A stretch of 64,000 nt of DNA from contig JIBA01000014.1 of assembly GCA_000620545.1 (NCBI GenBank), positions 248,001 to 312,000 on the forward strand, read 5' to 3'. This stretch comes from Intrasporangiaceae bacterium URHB0013 (lineage in GTDB: Bacteria > Actinomycetota > Actinomycetes > Actinomycetales > Dermatophilaceae). Below are positions 44,572 through 54,091 of the stretch, in pieces. Position 1 is the stretch's first letter. Each line of letters opens with the position of its first letter. A program made the translations under genes and the position numbers. The notes below the pieces were generated by a model. The model saw only the letters and a program-made list of their open reading frames with translations, searched no databases and had not been told where the DNA came from.

Positions 44572-45159
44572 TCACCTCGTGGCCGTCTTCTTCGCGGTGC
44601 TCTTGCGTGGCGTGGTCTTCTTCGCGGCGGCGGTGGTCGTCGTCGCGGCGGCCTTCGTCGTCGTCCTCTTGGTGGCAGCCTTGGCCGGGGCGGCCTTGGT
44701 CGCAGCCGCACGCTTGGCCGGAGCCGCCTTGGTGGCAGCGGCCTTCGTCGTGATCGCCTTGGTGGCAGCCTTGGCCGGGGCGGCCTTCGTCGCGGACTTC
44801 CGGGCGGTCTTCTTCGCCGGCGCAGCAGCGACCGACGTGCCGGCGGAGGCGCGCGAGGCGGCCGACTCGGTCTTGGAGAGCTTCTTGCTGCCGGACACGA
44901 CCTCCTTGAAGTTCGTGCCGGAACGGAACTTGGGGACGCGGGTCTTCTTGATCCGCACGGTCGCCCCCGTCTTCGGGTTGCGGCCCGTGCGCGCGGCCCG
45001 GTCAGCCCGCTCGAAGGTGCCGAAGCCGGTGATGCCGACCTTGCCGCCCTTGGCGACCTCGCGGATGACGACGTCGAGGAACGCCTCCAGCGCGTCGGAT
45101 GCGACCTTCTTGCTGCCGAGCTTGGTCTCGAGCGCGTCGATCAGTTCTGCCTTGTTCAC
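44572..45159 (-). CDS. hup: HU-family DNA-binding protein with Lys/Ala-rich tail (HupB-like)
   Basis: Nucleoid protein. Residues 1-90 are a complete HU domain (MNKAELIDALETKLGSKK, GFGTFERADRAARTGRNPKTG with the DNA-intercalating Pro arm). From about 105 to 195 follows a histone-H1-like tail of repeated KAAPAKAATK units. This two-part layout is the actinobacterial HupB type and binds DNA more strongly than HU alone. GTG 45159 follows GGAGGGGAAGAC. The tail-encoding DNA is itself repetitive, so its length may vary between strains. Confidence 0.96.
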   Translation of the reverse strand: MNKAELIDALETKLGSKKVASDALEAFLDVVIREVAKGGKVGITGFGTFERADRAARTGRNPKTGATVRIKKTRVPKFRSGTNFKEVVSGSKKLSKTESAASRASAGTSVAAAPAKKTARKSATKAAPAKAATKAITTKAAATKAAPAKRAAATKAAPAKAATKRTTTKAAATTTTAAAKKTTPRKSTAKKTATR

Positions 45160-45235
45160 GTCTTCCCCTCCAGAAGGACTGTCGGTGTCAGGCGACCCGA
45201 CGATATGCGTCCGGAACCGGTCCGGCTACCTCCTG

Positions 45236-45241
45236 ACGTTA
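45236..45241 (-). promoter_or_regulatory. Candidate -10 (TAACGT) of hup
   Basis: TAACGT on the minus strand, giving a leader of about 70 bases with a strong Shine-Dalgarno. The 286-base interval 45160-45445 otherwise holds only the leuD terminator. Confidence 0.35.
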
Positions 45242-45373
45242 GGCCGCCTCGGGAGGCACGTCCATCACCGCTCGGTGGGTTTTCGTTGTGTCGCAAGGAG
45301 TTTGACAGGTTCTGCGGCAGATCCGGAGGCCCACGCTGCCGGTCATGAATCCGTCCGGTTCATCCAGATGTGA

Positions 45374-45408
45374 GAACGGATCCCTTTGTCGGACAAAGGG
45401 ATCCGTTC
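45374..45408 (-). terminator. leuD terminator, 17-bp perfect stem
   Basis: GAACGGATCCCTTTGTC and its exact complement GACAAAGGGATCCGTTC separated by one base, 38 bases past the leuD stop. The near-zero loop means the folded RNA opens a few central pairs. Confidence 0.85.
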
Positions 45409-45445
45409 ACCATGAACTGCTCTTGACTTCACTGCCGGCGCCTCG

Positions 45446-46039
45446 TCAGGCCGGTGTGGTCACCGGCTTGTGGCTCGCGCGATGGGACTCGAAATCTGCC
45501 ACGAGATCTTCGTGTCGCAGGGTCAGTCCGATGTCGTCGAGGCCTTCGAGCAGCCGCCAGCGCGTGTAGTCGTCGATCTCGAAGGGTGCGACGATCTCTC
45601 CGGCGTGGACGGTTCGGCCCACGAGGTCGACGGTGATCTCGGCACCCGGGTTGTTCTCGAGGTACTTCCAGATCAGCTCCACGTCGTCCTGCGACACGAT
45701 GGCGGTGAGCAGGCCCTGCTTGCCGCTGTTGCCGCGGAAGATGTCGGCGAAGCGAGAGCTGATCACCACGCGGAAGCCCCAGTTCATCAGGGCCCACACC
45801 GCGTGCTCGCGACTCGACCCCGTGCCGAAGTCGGGACCGGCGACGAGGACCGAGCCCTCGGCATACACCGGGTTGTTGAGGACGAACGACTCGTCCTTGC
45901 GCCAGGCGGCGAAGAGGCCGTCCTCGAAGCCGGTGCGCGTCACGCGCTTGAGGTACTCGGCGGGGATGATCTGGTCGGTGTCGACGTTGCTGCGACGCAG
46001 CGGTACACCGACGCCGGTGTGGGTCTCGAACGCGTCCAT
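45446..46039 (-). CDS. leuD: 3-isopropylmalate dehydratase small subunit
   Basis: Swivel-domain subunit of isopropylmalate isomerase in leucine synthesis. The 197-residue protein has [47 protein letters not shown] and [17 protein letters not shown], all diagnostic. ATG 46039 lies three bases after the leuC stop. Operon with leuC. Confidence 0.98.
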   Translation of the reverse strand: MDAFETHTGVGVPLRRSNVDTDQIIPAEYLKRVTRTGFEDGLFAAWRKDESFVLNNPVYAEGSVLVAGPDFGTGSSREHAVWALMNWGFRVVISSRFADIFRGNSGKQGLLTAIVSQDDVELIWKYLENNPGAEITVDLVGRTVHAGEIVAPFEIDDYTRWRLLEGLDDIGLTLRHEDLVADFESHRASHKPVTTPA

Positions 46040-46042
46040 GGC

Positions 46043-47488
46043 TCAGGCCTCTCCGGTCGTGGCGGACGCCAGCTCGCCCTGCGGCCGCCCTGCGTTGTCG
46101 AGGTCGCCGGGGCTCGACAGGGTGCCCCTGACGGCGGTCGCCGCTGCCACCAGCGGGCTGACGAGATGCGTGCGCCCCCCCTTGCCCTGACGGCCCTCGA
46201 AGTTGCGGTTGGAGGTCGAGGCGCTGCGCTCACCGGGGGCGAGCGTGTCGGGGTTCATGCCGAGACACATCGAGCAGCCGGGCAGGCGCCACTCCGCACC
46301 GGCCTCGGTGAAGACCTTGTCGAGCCCCTCGGACTCAGCCTGCAGGCGCACCTTGGCCGACCCGGGAACCACGAGCATGCGGACGCCGTCCGCGACGCGA
46401 TGTCCCTGGACGACGGCGGCCGCCGCCCGCAGGTCCTCGATGCGGCCGTTGGTGCAGGAGCCGACGAAGACCGTGTCGACCTTGATGTCGCGCAGCGGCG
46501 TTCCCGGCTCGAGGCCCATGTAGGCCAGGGCGTTGGCCGCGGCCACGCGGTCGCTCTCGTCGGCGAACTCCTCGGGGTCGGGAACCGAGGCCGAGAGCGG
46601 CAGGCCCTGACCGGGGTTGGTGCCCCACGTGACGAAGGGGGTCAGCTCGGTCGCGTCGACGTCGACCTCGGCGTCGAAGACGGCGTCGTCGTCGCTGCGC
46701 AGCGCGGTCCACTCGGCGACCGCGGCCTCCCAGTCGGCGCCGGTCGGCGCGTGCGGCCGCCCTCGGAGGTAGTCGAACGTCACGTGGTCGGGCGCGATCA
46801 TGCCGGCGCGGGCGCCGGCCTCGATGGACATGTTGCACACCGTCATCCGGGCCTCCATCGACAGCGCCTCGATGGCCTCGCCGCGGTACTCGATGACGTA
46901 GCCCTGCCCACCGCCGGTGCCGATCCGCGCGATGACGGTCAGGACGATGTCCTTGGCCGTGACTCCCTCGGGCAGCGTGCCGCGGACGTTGACGGCCAGC
47001 GTCCTGAAGGGCTTCAGGGGCAGCGTCTGCGTGGCGAGCACGTGCTCGACCTCGGACGTGCCGATGCCGAAGGCGAGCGCCCCGAAGGCGCCGTGGGTCG
47101 AGGTGTGGCTGTCGCCGCAGACGACGGTCATGCCCGGCTGCGTGAGGCCGAGCTGCGGGCCGACGACGTGGACGATGCCCTGGTCGGCGTCACCCATGGG
47201 GTAGAGGCGGACGCCGAACTCCTCGCAGTTGCGTCGGAGCGTCTCGACCTGGATCTTCGACACCGGATCGGTGATGGGGCCGGGAGTGGTGGGGACGTTG
47301 TGGTCCTCGGTCGCGAGCGTGAGGTCCGGGCGGCGCACTGGCCGGCCGGCGAGGCGCAACCCGTCGAACGCCTGGGGACTGGTGACCTCGTGGAGGAGGT
47401 GAAGGTCGATGTAGAGGAGGTCGGGCTCCCCTTCAGCGCGACGGACGACGTGTGCGTCCCAGACCTTCTCGGCCAGTGTCCCTGCCAT
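46043..47488 (-). CDS. leuC: 3-isopropylmalate dehydratase large subunit
   Basis: [4Fe-4S] catalytic subunit of isopropylmalate isomerase. The 481-residue protein starts [14 protein letters not shown], has [45 protein letters not shown] and [10 protein letters not shown] with the cluster cysteines, and ends [23 protein letters not shown] 47488 is chosen over the longer frame because it gives the canonical start. The NdgR palindrome lies 119-143 bases upstream. Confidence 0.98.
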   Translation of the reverse strand: MAGTLAEKVWDAHVVRRAEGEPDLLYIDLHLLHEVTSPQAFDGLRLAGRPVRRPDLTLATEDHNVPTTPGPITDPVSKIQVETLRRNCEEFGVRLYPMGDADQGIVHVVGPQLGLTQPGMTVVCGDSHTSTHGAFGALAFGIGTSEVEHVLATQTLPLKPFRTLAVNVRGTLPEGVTAKDIVLTVIARIGTGGGQGYVIEYRGEAIEALSMEARMTVCNMSIEAGARAGMIAPDHVTFDYLRGRPHAPTGADWEAAVAEWTALRSDDDAVFDAEVDVDATELTPFVTWGTNPGQGLPLSASVPDPEEFADESDRVAAANALAYMGLEPGTPLRDIKVDTVFVGSCTNGRIEDLRAAAAVVQGHRVADGVRMLVVPGSAKVRLQAESEGLDKVFTEAGAEWRLPGCSMCLGMNPDTLAPGERSASTSNRNFEGRQGKGGRTHLVSPLVAAATAVRGTLSSPGDLDNAGRPQGELASATTGEA

Positions 47489-47606
47489 GGCTACCCTCTG
47501 ACTTCCCTCCGCGGCGGCGTTCCGGTGGTCGAGCGCGTGCGCCATCGAGGACCTGGTCGCGACATCGCTCTTCGGCCAGCGTGAACCTTTTGTGGGCGCG
47601 GTGGAT

Positions 47607-47631
47607 TGACGTCTCAGTGCCTGAGACGTCA
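47607..47631. promoter_or_regulatory. Perfect palindrome, probable NdgR operator
   Basis: TGACGTCTCAG-TGC-CTGAGACGTCA, 11-bp exact arms, lies 10 bases before the ndgR start and within the divergent leuC-ndgR region. IclR-type regulators of leuCD are known to bind such sites, so this probably controls both leuC and ndgR. Confidence 0.6.
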
Positions 47632-47641
47632 GTATCAGTGC

Positions 47642-48394
47642 ATGGACAACTCTTCAGGCGTCGGCGTTCTCGACAAGGCCGCCACCGTGCTCGGCGCCCT
47701 CGAGGCTGGCCCGGCCACCCTCGCCCAGCTCGTCGGAGCCACCGGTCTCGCCCGTCCGACGGCGCACCGTCTGGCCGTCGCGCTCGAGCACCATCGTCTC
47801 GTCTCCCGGGACATGCAGGGGCGCTTCGTGCTCGGCCCGCGCCTCGGCGAGCTCGCCTCGGCTGCGGGCGAGGATCGCCTGCTGGCGGCAGCCGGCCCGG
47901 TGCTCGGCGCCTTGCGCGATCACACGAACGAGAGCGCGCAGCTCTTCCGTCGCCAGGGTGACCAGCGCATCTGCGTGGCGGCGGCCGAGCGCCCCGTCGG
48001 CCTGCGCGACTCGATCCCGGTCGGCGCGACGCTGTCGATGCTCGCGGGCTCCGCCGCGCAGGTGCTGCTCGCCTGGGAGGAGCCGGACCGGCTGCACCGC
48101 GGCCTGCAGGGCGCCTCCTTCACGGCGACCGCACTGTCCGGTGTCCGTCGCCGCGGCTGGGCCCAGAGCGTCGCCGAGCGGGAGGCCGGCGTCGCCTCGG
48201 TCTCTGCCCCCGTCCGGGGCCCGTCGGGTCGCGTCGTCGCCGCCGTCTCCATCTCCGGACCCATCGAACGCCTCTCGCGCCAGCCCGGTCGACTGCACGC
48301 GGCGACGGTCGTCGCCGGCGCCAACAAGCTGACCGAGGTCCTGCGCCGCCACCACGCGATGCAGCAGCAGCAACAGCAACAGCACAACGCCTGA
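47642..48394 (+). CDS. ndgR: IclR-family regulator, NdgR-like
   Basis: Regulator of leucine and other amino-acid genes. The 250-residue protein has an N-terminal winged helix ([40 protein letters not shown], about 9-50) and an IclR effector domain ([38 protein letters not shown]). Its position divergent from leuCD is the hallmark of NdgR/LtbR. It ends in an unusual [11 protein letters not shown] tail encoded by a CAG/CAA run (about 48361-48384). ATG 47642 is close to the palindrome, implying autoregulation. Confidence 0.93.
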   Translation: MDNSSGVGVLDKAATVLGALEAGPATLAQLVGATGLARPTAHRLAVALEHHRLVSRDMQGRFVLGPRLGELASAAGEDRLLAAAGPVLGALRDHTNESAQLFRRQGDQRICVAAAERPVGLRDSIPVGATLSMLAGSAAQVLLAWEEPDRLHRGLQGASFTATALSGVRRRGWAQSVAEREAGVASVSAPVRGPSGRVVAAVSISGPIERLSRQPGRLHAATVVAGANKLTEVLRRHHAMQQQQQQQHNA

Positions 48395-48590
48395 CCGAGC
48401 TCGACCCAGGCTGCCTCCCGACAACGGCGTCGGGACCGGCCGCCGGACCCGCCGCCGTGTGCCGTGCACAACGGATCGGTCACGATCCGGGTCGACACCC
48501 GCACTGGGACAACCTTTGCCGAGGTCGTCGCGTCACCCTCAGTGCAGTGCACCGACGCACGGCACGTCGCGTTTCAGACAAGGGGTCATG

Positions 48591-49616
48591 ATGCAGACAG
48601 CCACCACACCGCTCCGCTCGCCCGAGGGACCCCGGGCTCCGGGCAGCCTGCACCGGCTCGTCGTGCTGAGCGGCGCCATCGCCCTCGTCGCCGCGACGAC
48701 CGCCTGCAGCCCGGACCAGGGCGCGAGGGTGGCTGCGACGCGCGTCGGCCAGACCGCTGCCGGGTCCGCGTCGTCCGGCACGCCGGCACCCACGACGAGC
48801 GAGACCTCCACCGAGACCCCCCGCGAGAGCCCGACGCAGACCAGGACCCCGTCGTCGGCGCCGACCTCCAGGCCGACACCCGTCGTCGACCCCGCGCCCA
48901 CGCCCACGCCCTCGGCGACCGCGACCCCCGAGCCGGCTCCGGCGCCGGTCGTCATGCTCCGCGCGGGTGACACCGGCCCGAAGGTGCGCTCCCTCCAGGC
49001 GCGCCTGCGCCAGCTCAGCTGGTTCGAGGGCGACGTGAGCGACCGCTACGGGTCGAGGACGACGGCCGCTGTGCGCGGCTTCCAGGCCAAGCGGGGCCTC
49101 GACGCCACCGGCACCCTCGACGAGCCCACGTGGGACAGGCTCGTCTCGATGACGCACCGCCCGACGACCGACGAGCTCGCCAACGTCAAGCCCAAGCCGG
49201 TCGAGCCCAAGCCGGTCGAGCCCACGCCGGCGGCGATCTCGTGGGACGTCGACGAGCGCTGCCTGACCGGTCGGGTCATGTGCGTCAGCAAGTCGACCCA
49301 GCGGCTCACGTGGGTCGTCGACGGCGTGCCGCAGTACGGGTTCGACGTGCGGTTCGGCAGCGACGAGCTGCCGACCCGCGAGGGCGTCTTCTCGGTCTAC
49401 CTCAAGAAGGTCGACGTGATCTCGAACCTCTACCACACGCCCATGCCGTACTCGATGTTCTTCTCCGGCGGCCAGGCCGTGCACTACTCCTCCAACTTCG
49501 CGCGCCTCGGCTACGCCGGCGCCTCCCATGGCTGCGTCAACGTGCGCAACAAGGCCCGACTCGTCCAGCTCTACGGCGAGGTGCGCCTCGGCGACAAGGT
49601 GGTCGTCCACTGGTGA
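48591..49616 (+). CDS. L,D-transpeptidase lipoprotein with peptidoglycan-binding domain
   Basis: Cell-wall enzyme of 341 residues forming 3-3 peptidoglycan cross-links or attaching proteins. It has a lipoprotein signal (LVVLSGAIALVAATTAC, cleavage before Cys), a Thr/Pro/Ser-rich spacer (about 40-115), a PG_binding_1 domain (LRAGDTGPKVRSLQARLRQL) and a KPVEP-repeat linker. The YkuD domain carries the catalytic HYSSNFARLGYAGASHGCVNVRN. Two adjacent ATGs (48588, 48591) are possible; 48591 has better spacing from AAGGGG. The 196 bases upstream show no clear gene. Confidence 0.94.
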   Translation: MQTATTPLRSPEGPRAPGSLHRLVVLSGAIALVAATTACSPDQGARVAATRVGQTAAGSASSGTPAPTTSETSTETPRESPTQTRTPSSAPTSRPTPVVDPAPTPTPSATATPEPAPAPVVMLRAGDTGPKVRSLQARLRQLSWFEGDVSDRYGSRTTAAVRGFQAKRGLDATGTLDEPTWDRLVSMTHRPTTDELANVKPKPVEPKPVEPTPAAISWDVDERCLTGRVMCVSKSTQRLTWVVDGVPQYGFDVRFGSDELPTREGVFSVYLKKVDVISNLYHTPMPYSMFFSGGQAVHYSSNFARLGYAGASHGCVNVRNKARLVQLYGEVRLGDKVVVHW

Positions 49617-49678
49617 GGCCGGCTGCGCACGCACCGTAGGCTGACGGGGTCACTCCCCCACGGCCCCAAGGAGTCGCT

Positions 49679-50686
49679 GTGCTCAAGGTTGGTTGGAAGG
49701 CGTCCGCGGAGCAGTTCGGCCCCCGCGACCTCGTCTCGTTCGCCACCCGGGCGGAGCAGGTGGGCCTCGACTCGGTCTTCATCTCCGACCACTTCCAGCC
49801 GTGGCGGCACCAGCAGGGGCACGCCCCGTTCGCGATGAGCTGGCTGGCCGCCGTCGGCGAGCGCACCGAGCGGGTCCAGCTCGGCACGTCGGTCATGACC
49901 CCCACGTTCCGGTACAACCCGGCCGTCGTGGCCCAGGCGTTCGGCACGCTCGGAGCGCTCAACCCCGGCCGCATCGTCCTCGGGATCGGCACCGGTGAGG
50001 CGCTCAACGAGGTCGCCGTCGGGGCCGCCGGCTCCCCGTGGCCGGAGTTCAAGGAGCGCTTCGCGCGGCTGCGAGAGGCCGTGACGCTCATGCGGAGGCT
50101 GTGGACAGAGGAGCGGGTCGACTTCGAGGGCGACTACTACCGGACCCACGCGGCGACGGTCTACGACCGTCCCGAGCAGCCCATCCCCGTCTACGTCGCC
50201 GCAGGTGGCCCGCTCGTCGCCAGGTATGCCGGCCGGTCGGGTGACGGGTTCATCTGCACCTCCGGGAAGGGCCGCGAGCTCTACGAGGACAAGCTGCTCC
50301 CGGCCGTCGACGAGGGCCTGGCCAAGTCGGACCGCACCCGCGACGACCTCGACCGGATGATCGAGATCAAGCTCTCCTACGACCGCGACCCGGACCAGGC
50401 GCTGCACAACGTGCGCTTCTGGGCGCCGCTGTCGCTCAGTGCCGAGCAGAAGCACGGCGTCGACGACCCGGTCGAGATGGAGCGCCTGGCCGACGAGCTG
50501 TCCGACGAGGAGATCGCGAAGCGCTGGATCGTGACGAGCGACCCGGCCGAGGCGGTCGACGCCGTGCGGCAGTACGTCGACTGGGGCTTCAACCATGTCG
50601 TCTTCCACGCACCCGGTCACGACCAGGGCCGCTTCCTCGAGCAGTTCTCGGCCGACGTGCTGCCCGGCCTGCGCGAGCTCAGCTGA
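49679..50686 (+). CDS. fgd: F420-dependent glucose-6-phosphate dehydrogenase
   Basis: Oxidises glucose-6-phosphate with coenzyme F420, the main source of F420H2 in actinobacteria. The 335-residue luciferase-like barrel closely follows mycobacterial Fgd1: [31 protein letters not shown] (His40-type catalytic base), [36 protein letters not shown] and [20 protein letters not shown] 49679 follows AAGGAG; TAGGCT (49637-49642) is a plausible -10. It links functionally to cofC 5 kb upstream. Confidence 0.96.
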   Translation: MLKVGWKASAEQFGPRDLVSFATRAEQVGLDSVFISDHFQPWRHQQGHAPFAMSWLAAVGERTERVQLGTSVMTPTFRYNPAVVAQAFGTLGALNPGRIVLGIGTGEALNEVAVGAAGSPWPEFKERFARLREAVTLMRRLWTEERVDFEGDYYRTHAATVYDRPEQPIPVYVAAGGPLVARYAGRSGDGFICTSGKGRELYEDKLLPAVDEGLAKSDRTRDDLDRMIEIKLSYDRDPDQALHNVRFWAPLSLSAEQKHGVDDPVEMERLADELSDEEIAKRWIVTSDPAEAVDAVRQYVDWGFNHVVFHAPGHDQGRFLEQFSADVLPGLRELS

Positions 50687-50713
50687 CGGCGCCGACGGTA
50701 GAGGGTGGGGCGA

Positions 50714-52882
50714 GTGACGGCAGGGCAGCTCGCAACCAGTGCCACCGGTGAGGGTGCCGCCGTCCGGTTGGCACACCTCGCGCGCCGCATCCCGTTCACG
50801 TTGTCCGTCGTCGCGGCCATGCTCGTGCTCGGTGTGGCGACGCGGTCGCTGTGGTCGGCCCTCGAGGACCGGGACCTGCTCGACGCGGTCGCCTACGGTC
50901 TGCCGGCCCTGGAGGACGGCCGATGGTGGACACCGGTCACCGGAGCCTTCTTCGCCCTCGTGCCCGCGCAGTACGTTCCCGTGGCGGGCGGCGCCCTGGT
51001 GCTCCTCGGGTGGGCGGAGCTGCGCCTGGGCACCCGGCGCGTCGCCATTGCCGCGGTCGCCTGCCACCTCGCCGGCGTCCTGCTCACGGCCCTCTTCCTG
51101 CTCGCCGTCTCCCCCACCGGTTGGGGATGGGCCGTACGGCTGTCCGAGCGCCTCGACGTGGGCTTCAGCGCCGGGGCCCTCGGTGCCGTCGCGGCTGCCA
51201 GCGTCACGCTGCGTCCACCCTGGCGCGGTCGGCTCCGTGCAGTCCTCACGTTGTATGCCGTCATCGCGCTGCTCTACATCGGGCTGCTGTGGGACATCGA
51301 GCACGCGATCGCCATCCTGGGCGGGCTGGCCCTCGGGCCTCTCCTGCTCGGACGACGGCCGTCCCTGGCCCTGCCGCGCTTCAGCCGGCACGAGTGGCGA
51401 GTCGTGTCGTCGGCCTTCTACGTCGTCAGCGCGATGGTGCAGGTCGTGCTCTACGTCACGCCCTCCAACGGCCCTCTCGGCGCCACGACCGACGAGACCG
51501 ACGCCTTCGGCGTCCTGATCAGCGCGGCCATCTCGCTCCTGCTCGCCGATGGCCTGCGACGCGGCTCACGGCGCGTGTGGTTCCTGGCCGGCGCCCTGGC
51601 GACGCTCTCGTTCCTCGCCCAGTGCCTGCTCATCGTCGTGCAGCTCGTCGCGCCCGACCAGATCGACCGCGACGGCGACGTCGTGACGTCCATCCCGGAC
51701 CTCTCGCTCAGTCTCGTCATCACGGCAGTGCAGCTCGCCGTTCTCGTGCTCGGGCGGTCGGCCTTCCAAGCCCGTTCGAGCCGCCGGCGACGGGCCGAGA
51801 TCGCGGCGGGCGCCAGCGACCGGGACACGGCGGTCGCCCTCCTCAAGACCCACGGCGGCACCACCATGTCGTGGATGGGCACGTGGGCCGACAACCACTG
51901 GTTCATCCACCGAGACCGGGCCGGCGCCCCCCTCGGGTACGTCGCCTTCCAGGTCCACCGCGGCATGGCCATCGCCCTGGGCGACGCGGTCGGGGCGGAT
52001 GTCGCGGCCCGCGCCGCCGTGCTGCAGGCGTTCGTGGACGACCAGGAGATCCACGGCCTCCAGGTCTGCTTCTTCTCCGTCACCCAGGAGGTGGCGGACT
52101 GGGGGCGTGCCCGGGGGCTGCGTCAGGTCCTCGTCGCGGAGGAGGCGATCATCGACCTGCCCGGGCTCGAGTTCAAGGGCAAGTCGTGGCAGAGCGTGCG
52201 GACAGCCCTCAACCGAGCCGGCAAGGACGGCATCACCTACCGCGAGGGCCGGCTCGCGGCGATGCCCCGAGGTCTGCTGACGCAGGTGCGCGCCATCTCC
52301 GAGCTGTGGGTCTCCGACAAGGGCCTGCCCGAGATGGGCTTCACCCTGGGAGGCGTCGACGAGGCGCTGGACCCCGACACCAGGGTCGGGTTGGCCATCG
52401 ACACCGACATGACGGTGCACGGCGTCACCTCGTGGCTGCCCGTCCACTCGGCCAGTGGCGAGGTTCGCGGGTGGACGCTCGACGTCATGCGCCGGCTGCC
52501 CGACGGCTTCCCGCCGGTGACCGAGTTCCTCATCGCCAGCGCCTGCCTGTCCTTCAGGGAACAGGGCGCGTCGTTCGTCTCGCTCTCCGGGGCACCGCTG
52601 ACCCACTCCGGTGACGGCACCGCCGAGCGCGCCGCGCTGGAACGGCTCCTCGACCAGCTCGGCGAGGCGATGGAGCCGCTCTACGGGTTCCGCTCGCTCG
52701 ACAGCTTCAAGCGCAAGTTCCGTCCTCGGCACGAGCCGGTCTACCTCGTCTTCTCCGACGAGGCCGCCCTTCCGCGGATCGGGCTCGCCCTGACGTCGGC
52801 GTACCTGCCCGGCGCCTCCCTGCGTGACCTGGCCCGCGCCGGGCTCCAGTCCCGCAAGGACGACACCCACGCCTCCGCGTAG
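50714..52882 (+). CDS. Membrane protein: rhomboid-like domain fused to DUF2156 (MprF-type) domain
   Basis: A 722-residue protein in two parts. Residues about 25-215 form a six-helix rhomboid-like bundle with GRWWTPVTGAFFAL, the serine-loop GFSAGALG (Ser152) and a last-helix EHAIAILGGLALGPLL (His197), positions of a rhomboid catalytic pair. Further helices lead to a C-terminal DUF2156 acyl/aminoacyl-transferase domain (HGGTTMSWMGTWADNHWF, GKSWQSVRTALNRAGKDG, YGFRSLDSFKRKFRPRHEPVYLV), as in lysyl-phosphatidylglycerol synthases. Likely role: membrane-lipid aminoacylation; rhomboid activity is uncertain. GTG 50714 follows GGTGGGG; GTG 50705 is an alternative. Confidence 0.87.
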   Translation: MTAGQLATSATGEGAAVRLAHLARRIPFTLSVVAAMLVLGVATRSLWSALEDRDLLDAVAYGLPALEDGRWWTPVTGAFFALVPAQYVPVAGGALVLLGWAELRLGTRRVAIAAVACHLAGVLLTALFLLAVSPTGWGWAVRLSERLDVGFSAGALGAVAAASVTLRPPWRGRLRAVLTLYAVIALLYIGLLWDIEHAIAILGGLALGPLLLGRRPSLALPRFSRHEWRVVSSAFYVVSAMVQVVLYVTPSNGPLGATTDETDAFGVLISAAISLLLADGLRRGSRRVWFLAGALATLSFLAQCLLIVVQLVAPDQIDRDGDVVTSIPDLSLSLVITAVQLAVLVLGRSAFQARSSRRRRAEIAAGASDRDTAVALLKTHGGTTMSWMGTWADNHWFIHRDRAGAPLGYVAFQVHRGMAIALGDAVGADVAARAAVLQAFVDDQEIHGLQVCFFSVTQEVADWGRARGLRQVLVAEEAIIDLPGLEFKGKSWQSVRTALNRAGKDGITYREGRLAAMPRGLLTQVRAISELWVSDKGLPEMGFTLGGVDEALDPDTRVGLAIDTDMTVHGVTSWLPVHSASGEVRGWTLDVMRRLPDGFPPVTEFLIASACLSFREQGASFVSLSGAPLTHSGDGTAERAALERLLDQLGEAMEPLYGFRSLDSFKRKFRPRHEPVYLVFSDEAALPRIGLALTSAYLPGASLRDLARAGLQSRKDDTHASA

Positions 52883-52988
52883 GGCCGCTGCCGGGACCCG
52901 TGCGATCGGTGCTGCGGTCCTCGCACGCGCTGCGCCGCTGTCGAGCGTCGGACCGGAGGGGCCGCCCACCGGCGTGCCCCACGTGCAA

Positions 52989-53020
52989 GAAGACCCCGGT
53001 CCGCGTGGACCGGGGTCTTC
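52989..53020. terminator. Terminator between the DUF2156 gene and tRNA-Glu
   Basis: GAAGACCCCGGTCC and GGACCGGGGTCTTC, perfect 14-bp stem with loop GCGT, followed by TCC on the plus strand. Serves the convergent gene and tRNA transcripts. Confidence 0.85.
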
Positions 53021-53042
53021 TCCTGCTCTCTCGAGCATCACG

Positions 53043-53115
53043 TAGCCCCGACGGGATTCGAACCCGCGCTACCGCCTTGAGAGGGCGGCGTGCTAGGCCG
53101 CTACACAACGGGGCC
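53043..53115 (-). tRNA. tRNA-Glu (anticodon CTC)
   Basis: The minus strand folds as a tRNA of 73 bases: acceptor GGCCCCG with CGGGGCT, anticodon stem CCGCC/GGCGG around loop CTCTCAA (anticodon CTC) and T-arm GCGGGTTCGAATCCCGT. No encoded CCA. Confidence 0.95.
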
Positions 53116-53207
53116 GTGAGCGGTACCGAGCGAACTCGGCACGAGAAGAAACCTTACCGTGAAGGCTGGATTTCTCCGAATCGGCCCACGATGTCGTGAA
53201 CCAGAGC

Positions 53208-53278
53208 TGGGGTACCAGGACTCGAACCTAGAATGACGGAACCAGAAACCGTAGTGTTGCCAATTACACCATACCCCA
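53208..53278 (-). tRNA. tRNA-Gln (anticodon CTG)
   Basis: The minus strand gives a tRNA of 71 bases: acceptor TGGGGTA with TACCCCA, anticodon loop TTCTGGT (CTG) and T-arm TAGGTTCGAGTCCTG. It lies 92 bases before tRNA-Glu on the same strand and near gltX, which charges Glu and may mischarge tRNA-Gln. Confidence 0.95.
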
Positions 53279-53335
53279 AGGGGTTTCACTCCGAGCCTGC
53301 CTCGCGGCCGGTACGGGGTGAACCGAATGGGAATA

Positions 53336-54091
53336 CTACCGGTCCGCGACCGGTGGCCCAAATCGGCGGCTGAGCACCGCGGTGACCTCCCCCAGGCCAC
53401 GCACAGAGGCGACCGGTTCGCTCGTCCCGCCGCCGGCGCGGTCCAGCCACACGGCACGGAGCCCGGCCGCCTCGGCGCCGAGGACGTCCCACTCGAGGCT
53501 GTCGCCGATGCAGACCACGCGATCGGGCTCGGACCCGAGGAGCCGGCACGCCTCGAGGTAGACGCGCGGGTCGGGCTTGCCGAAGCCCAGGGTGTCGGTG
53601 GTCACGACGACCTCGAACCGCTCGACGAGGTCGAGGGCCTCGAGCTTGACGCGGGTCGGCGACTGCGCCGAGTTCGTCAGCAGCGCGACGGGGAGCCCCT
53701 CCTTCTCGGCGGCAGCCAGCAGGCCCGGCACATCGGGAAAGAGGCGCTGCGCGCTGCGGAAGGCCGGGCCGTACGTGTCCTCGAACGACCGATGGTCACC
53801 GTCGGGGACCTCGAGGCCGAAGGCCACGGCCACCTCGGCCAGGCGACCGGAACGCATCTGGTCGAAGGGGACGTCGCCGGAGGCGTAGCGCGGGAACCAC
53901 CGTTCGGGGTCGTCGTAGTAGCGCTGCGCCATGGCGCGGTGGTCCCCACCGGACCGGTGGGGCCAGAGCGCGGCCGCGGCCTCCGTGCCGGCCACGACCA
54001 TCGCCTCCTGCGTGTCGACGATGGTGTCGTCGACGTCGAGCAGCAGGGCGTGGGCACCCTCGAGGACGGCGGCAAGGCTGGGCGGGTTCAC
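53336..54091 (-). CDS. HAD-superfamily hydrolase
   Basis: Predicted phosphatase of 251 residues. Motif I is LLLDVDDTIVDTQ (DxDxT), motif II LLTNSAQS, motif III a Lys in FGKPDPRVYLEA and motif IV CIGDSLEWD. The cap region (about 20-110) is helical, a C1-type cap. Substrate unknown; similar enzymes act on phosphoglycolate or sugar phosphates. GTG 54091 overlaps the GNAT gene stop by GTGA and has GGAAGGAA upstream. Third gene of a run with gltX and the acetyltransferase. Confidence 0.9.
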   Translation of the reverse strand: MNPPSLAAVLEGAHALLLDVDDTIVDTQEAMVVAGTEAAAALWPHRSGGDHRAMAQRYYDDPERWFPRYASGDVPFDQMRSGRLAEVAVAFGLEVPDGDHRSFEDTYGPAFRSAQRLFPDVPGLLAAAEKEGLPVALLTNSAQSPTRVKLEALDLVERFEVVVTTDTLGFGKPDPRVYLEACRLLGSEPDRVVCIGDSLEWDVLGAEAAGLRAVWLDRAGGGTSEPVASVRGLGEVTAVLSRRFGPPVADR

